From: Pseudomonadota bacterium
GTDB taxonomy: Bacteria; Desulfobacterota; Anaeroferrophillalia; Anaeroferrophillales; Tharpellaceae
Direction: 5' to 3'
Assembly: GCA_015486445.1 (NCBI GenBank)
Contig: WFRT01000159.1
Coordinates: 1 to 9,926, forward strand
Length of the DNA stretch: 9,926 nucleotides
A model generated the notes under the pieces. The model was not told the DNA's origin. It searched no databases and worked only from the letters and a program-made list of their open reading frames with translations. Below, piece after piece: positions 7,226-9,926 of this stretch (the stretch's first letter is position 1; each line of letters begins with the position of its first letter). A program made the position numbers and the translations under genes.

Positions 7226-8779
7226 ATGTCGTTGAGAGAGAAGCAAATCGAACGTTGGCAGGAGATGAACCGGGCGGCCGAACTTGGCGGCGGCGAGGCC
7301 CGGATCGAGAAACAGCACGCGGCCGGCAAGATGACCGCCCGGGAGCGGATGTACTATTTTTTCGATGAGGGCACGTTTGAAGAGATCGATAAGTTCGTCA
7401 CCCATCGTTGTACCGATTTCGGCATGGAAAAGAAAAAGATCCCGGGTGACGGAGTGGTTTCCGGTTACGGCAAGGTCAACGGCCGCCTGACCTACGCCGC
7501 AGCCCAGGATTTTACCGCCATCGGCGGCACCCTGAGCGAGACCAACGCCCAGAAAATCTGCAAGGTGCTGGACATGGCGGCCAAAAACGGCGCCCCTTTC
7601 GTGGCTCTCAATGACTCCGGCGGGGCCCGGATTCACGAGGGCGTCGCCAGCCTCGGCGGCTACGCCGAACTGTTTTACCGCAACACCATCTATTCCGGGG
7701 TCATCCCCCAGCTGGCCGCAATCCTCGGGCCCTGCGCCGGCGGCGCCGTCTATTCGCCGGCGATCATGGACTTCATCATCATGACCAAGAAGTCCAGCTA
7801 CATGTTTATCACCGGGCCCAACGTCATCAAGACCGTGACCAACGAGGAGGTGACCCAGGAAAAGCTCGGCGGCTCGAAAACCCACATGCGGGTTTCCGGG
7901 GTCTGTCACCAGGCCGGCGACAACGACCGGGACACCATCGACAAACTCAAAACCCTGCTCTCCTTCCTTCCCCAGAGCAACCGGGAGAAGACTCCGATCA
8001 TGCCTTTCGCAGGCGAGGTCGAGAAGGTGATTCCCGAGCTTAACGACATCGTGCCGGCTGAATCCCGGCGTCCCTACGATATCAAGACAATCCTTGAACT
8101 GGTCATCGACAACGGTGATTTCTTTGAAATCCAGCCGGACTACGCCAAAAACCTGGTCGTCGGTTTCGCCCGCTTCAACGGCGAGGCGGTCGGCATTATC
8201 GCCAACCAGCCCAACTTCATGGCCGGCTGTCTCGATATCAACGCCTCCGACAAGTGCGCCCGTTTTATCCGTTTCTGCGACGCCTTCAATATCCCGCTCG
8301 TGACCTTTGTCGACGTGCCCGGTTTTCTGCCCGGCACCGGCCAGGAGTTCGGCGGTATCATCCGCCACGGGGCCAAGATCATTTTCGCCTATGCCGAGGC
8401 CACGGTGCCCAAGATTACCGTCACGACCCGCAAATCGTTCGGCGGGGCCTACTGCGCGATGTCCTCGCGGCAGCTCGGGGCCGACATCCATTTCGCCTAT
8501 CCCACGGCCGAGTACTCGGTGATGGGGCCGGAGGGGGCGGTCAATATTGTCTTCAACAAGGATTTGAAGAGTGCCGATGACCCGGTGGCCAAGCGCCAGG
8601 AGCTGGTCGACACCTACAAGGAGAATTTCGCCAATCCCTACCGGGCCGCCTCCTACGGTTTCGTTGACGAGGTTATCATGCCGGAGATGACCCGGATCAA
8701 GATCATCCGGGCTCTGGACATGCTCCAGGACAAGGAGGAGCAGCCGCCTTACCGCAAACACGGCAACATTCCCCTGTAA
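7226..8779 (+). CDS. Acyl-CoA carboxylase carboxyltransferase subunit (methylmalonyl-CoA decarboxylase alpha / transcarboxylase 12S / propionyl-CoA carboxylase beta type)
   Basis: This protein moves a carboxyl group between biotin and an acyl-CoA, most likely linking propionyl-CoA and (S)-methylmalonyl-CoA. At 517 aa it has the usual length and two crotonase-fold halves. The N-terminal half has NDSGGARIHEG (129-139) and GPCAGGAVYSPA (168-179), which form the oxyanion hole and CoA site. The C-terminal half has DVPGFLPGTGQEFGGIIRHG (363-382), then AEATVPKITV (390-399), SFGGAYCAM (404-412) and YPTAEYSVMGPEGA (425-438). The residue after GGAY, which is Asp in propionyl-CoA carboxylases and sets acyl-CoA choice in Streptomyces enzymes, is Cys410 here. 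The methylmalonyl-CoA mutase gene follows after 23 nt, which supports methylmalonyl-CoA as partner. No biotin carboxylase, biotin carrier or membrane decarboxylase subunit is seen in the window, so decarboxylase, transcarboxylase and carboxylase cannot be told apart. A symbol such as mmdA or pccB is therefore withheld. Confidence 0.93.
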   Translation: MSLREKQIERWQEMNRAAELGGGEARIEKQHAAGKMTARERMYYFFDEGTFEEIDKFVTHRCTDFGMEKKKIPGDGVVSGYGKVNGRLTYAAAQDFTAIGGTLSETNAQKICKVLDMAAKNGAPFVALNDSGGARIHEGVASLGGYAELFYRNTIYSGVIPQLAAILGPCAGGAVYSPAIMDFIIMTKKSSYMFITGPNVIKTVTNEEVTQEKLGGSKTHMRVSGVCHQAGDNDRDTIDKLKTLLSFLPQSNREKTPIMPFAGEVEKVIPELNDIVPAESRRPYDIKTILELVIDNGDFFEIQPDYAKNLVVGFARFNGEAVGIIANQPNFMAGCLDINASDKCARFIRFCDAFNIPLVTFVDVPGFLPGTGQEFGGIIRHGAKIIFAYAEATVPKITVTTRKSFGGAYCAMSSRQLGADIHFAYPTAEYSVMGPEGAVNIVFNKDLKSADDPVAKRQELVDTYKENFANPYRAASYGFVDEVIMPEMTRIKIIRALDMLQDKEEQPPYRKHGNIPL

Positions 8780-8802
8780 GCACGAATTGACGAGGTGAAA
8801 AC

Positions 8803-9926
8803 ATGAGTTGTACACACGGAGAAAAAAAGGCCCGCCTGGCCGAGCGCCGGGGCCAGTGGGACGCGATCGTGGAAAAGGCGCTGACCCGCTTTCCCGAACG
8901 CCGCGATGATTTTGTCACGACCTCCGGGATCGAGATGAAGCGCCTGTTCACCCCCGAGGATGTCGAGGACATCGACTATGTCGACGAGGTCGGCTTTCCC
9001 GGGATGTATCCCTTCACCCGCGGGGTCCAGCCGACGATGTACCGGGCCCGTTTCTGGACCATGCGCCAGTATGCCGGCTTCGGCTCGGCCCGGCAGACCA
9101 ACGAGCGTTACCGCTACCTGCTCGAACAGGGCCAGACCGGCCTGTCCGTGGCCTTCGACCTGCCGACCCAGATCGGCTACGATTCCGATCACGAACTGGC
9201 CGAGGGCGAGGTCGGCAAGGTCGGGGTGGCGATCGATTCGCTGGCCGACATGGAAGTGCTGTTTAACCGGATCGCCCTGGACAAGGTCAGCACCTCGATG
9301 ACCATCAACGCCCCGGCCGCGGTCCTGCTGGCGATGTACATCGTGGTCGCGGAAAAACAGGGTGTCAGTTCCGACAAGCTTCGCGGCACCATCCAGAACG
9401 ATGTCCTGAAAGAGTATTTCGCCCGCGGCACCTACATCTTCCCGCCCCAGCCCTCGATGCGACTGATCACCGATCTGTTCGCTTTCTGTGCGCAAGAGGT
9501 GCCCAAGTGGAACACCATCAGCATCAGCGGCTACCATATCCGCGAGGCGGGCAGCGACGCAGTACAGGAGGTGGCATTCACTCTGGCTGACGGTATGGCC
9601 TATGTGCGGGCGGCGCTGGAAGCGGGCCTGGATATCGACGTTTTCGCCCGTCAGCTCTCCTTCTTCTTCAACACGCACAATTACTTCCTGGAAGAGGTGG
9701 CGAAATACCGGGCGGCCCGCCGCCTGTGGGCGCGGATTATGCGAGAGGAGTTCGGGGCCCGGAACCCGCGCTCGTGGAAATTACGTTTTCACACCCAGAC
9801 TGCCGGCTCCACCCTCACCGCACAGCAGCCCGAAAACAATATCATTCGGGTGACAGTGCAGGCGCTGGCCGCGGTGCTGGGCGGAACGCAAAGCCTGCAC
9901 ACCAACAGTATGGATGAGGCGCTGGC
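8803..9926 (+). CDS. Methylmalonyl-CoA mutase, large/catalytic subunit, N-terminal part (runs off window)
   Basis: This adenosylcobalamin-dependent enzyme interconverts succinyl-CoA and (R)-methylmalonyl-CoA. The window holds 374 complete codons with no stop, covering most of the substrate-binding TIM barrel. Recognisable segments are [12 protein letters not shown] (69-80), RQYAGFGSA (88-96), [20 protein letters not shown] (195-214), [12 protein letters not shown] (239-250) and [15 protein letters not shown] (329-343). By alignment from memory with the Propionibacterium enzyme, Y90, R208 and H245 match Tyr89, Arg207 and His244. Tyr and Arg there point to methylmalonyl-CoA; isobutyryl-CoA mutases have Phe and Gln. 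The ATG has GAGGTG at 8792-8797 as ribosome site. The B12-binding domain would lie beyond the right edge, either fused or as a separate subunit, so mcmA, mutB and similar symbols are not assigned. Codon choice changes from about 9540 on. Confidence 0.95.
   Translation, partial: MSCTHGEKKARLAERRGQWDAIVEKALTRFPERRDDFVTTSGIEMKRLFTPEDVEDIDYVDEVGFPGMYPFTRGVQPTMYRARFWTMRQYAGFGSARQTNERYRYLLEQGQTGLSVAFDLPTQIGYDSDHELAEGEVGKVGVAIDSLADMEVLFNRIALDKVSTSMTINAPAAVLLAMYIVVAEKQGVSSDKLRGTIQNDVLKEYFARGTYIFPPQPSMRLITDLFAFCAQEVPKWNTISISGYHIREAGSDAVQEVAFTLADGMAYVRAALEAGLDIDVFARQLSFFFNTHNYFLEEVAKYRAARRLWARIMREEFGARNPRSWKLRFHTQTAGSTLTAQQPENNIIRVTVQALAAVLGGTQSLHTNSMDEAL

Noticed and set aside
7169..8815. Long open frame (548 codons) on the minus strand opposite the carboxyltransferase
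   Set aside because: It is a mirror of a well-conserved gene, with no ribosome site or family motif, and it reads as compositional shadow.
8749..9678. Minus-strand open frame (309 codons) opposite the mutase
   Set aside because: The + strand encodes a motif-perfect methylmalonyl-CoA mutase across the same bases. The antisense product has no family features.
8803..9926. Isobutyryl-CoA mutase or another acyl-CoA mutase instead of methylmalonyl-CoA mutase
   Set aside because: Tyr90 and Arg208 are the methylmalonyl-CoA residues; isobutyryl-CoA mutases carry Phe and Gln at these sites.
1..9926. CRISPR array, tRNA or rRNA genes, transposase, phage or toxin-antitoxin genes
   Set aside because: No regularly spaced repeats, tRNA-like cloverleaf, rRNA segments or mobile-element proteins were seen on either strand.

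Overview
The window is a GC-rich piece of a diderm (Gram-negative) bacterial chromosome, with every convincing gene on the + strand. LptD requires an LPS-type outer membrane. A methylmalonyl-CoA mutase paired with a decarboxylase/transcarboxylase-type carboxyltransferase, next to an lptD cluster, is the kind of content seen in anaerobic deltaproteobacteria (Desulfuromonas/Geobacter/Pelobacter-like Desulfobacterota). That placement is inference from gene content and protein style, not from a search.

Layout. Positions 1-278 are non-coding. They hold an imperfect inverted repeat, a very strong rho-independent terminator for an upstream gene outside the window, a second long hairpin, and a well-formed sigma70-type promoter that should drive polA. 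Positions 279-4926 carry polA (complete, all three catalytic domains intact), folC, and a small FMN-dependent flavoprotein. lptD follows from 4914. folC and the flavoprotein overlap by 4 bp (ATGA), and the flavoprotein and lptD overlap by 13 bp, so these three genes look translationally coupled. polA lies 83 nt upstream of folC and may be co-transcribed.

A 119-nt gap after lptD (143 nt to the chosen start of the next gene) holds a weak terminator-like hairpin, a perfect TATAAT box and a small inverted repeat. It starts a second unit: an acyl-CoA carboxylase carboxyltransferase subunit (517 aa), then after 23 nt the large subunit of B12-dependent methylmalonyl-CoA mutase, which runs off the right edge. 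Together these two interconvert succinyl-CoA, methylmalonyl-CoA and propionyl-CoA (propionate formation or oxidation).

Nothing here is a clearly new system. This is mostly housekeeping and central metabolism. The points most worth a second look are the competing RNA folds at 1-121, the flavoprotein wedged between folC and lptD with an altered cysteine motif, the reduced cysteine set of LptD, the Cys in the substrate-specificity position of the carboxyltransferase, and a change in synonymous codon choice in the last ~390 bp of the mutase.
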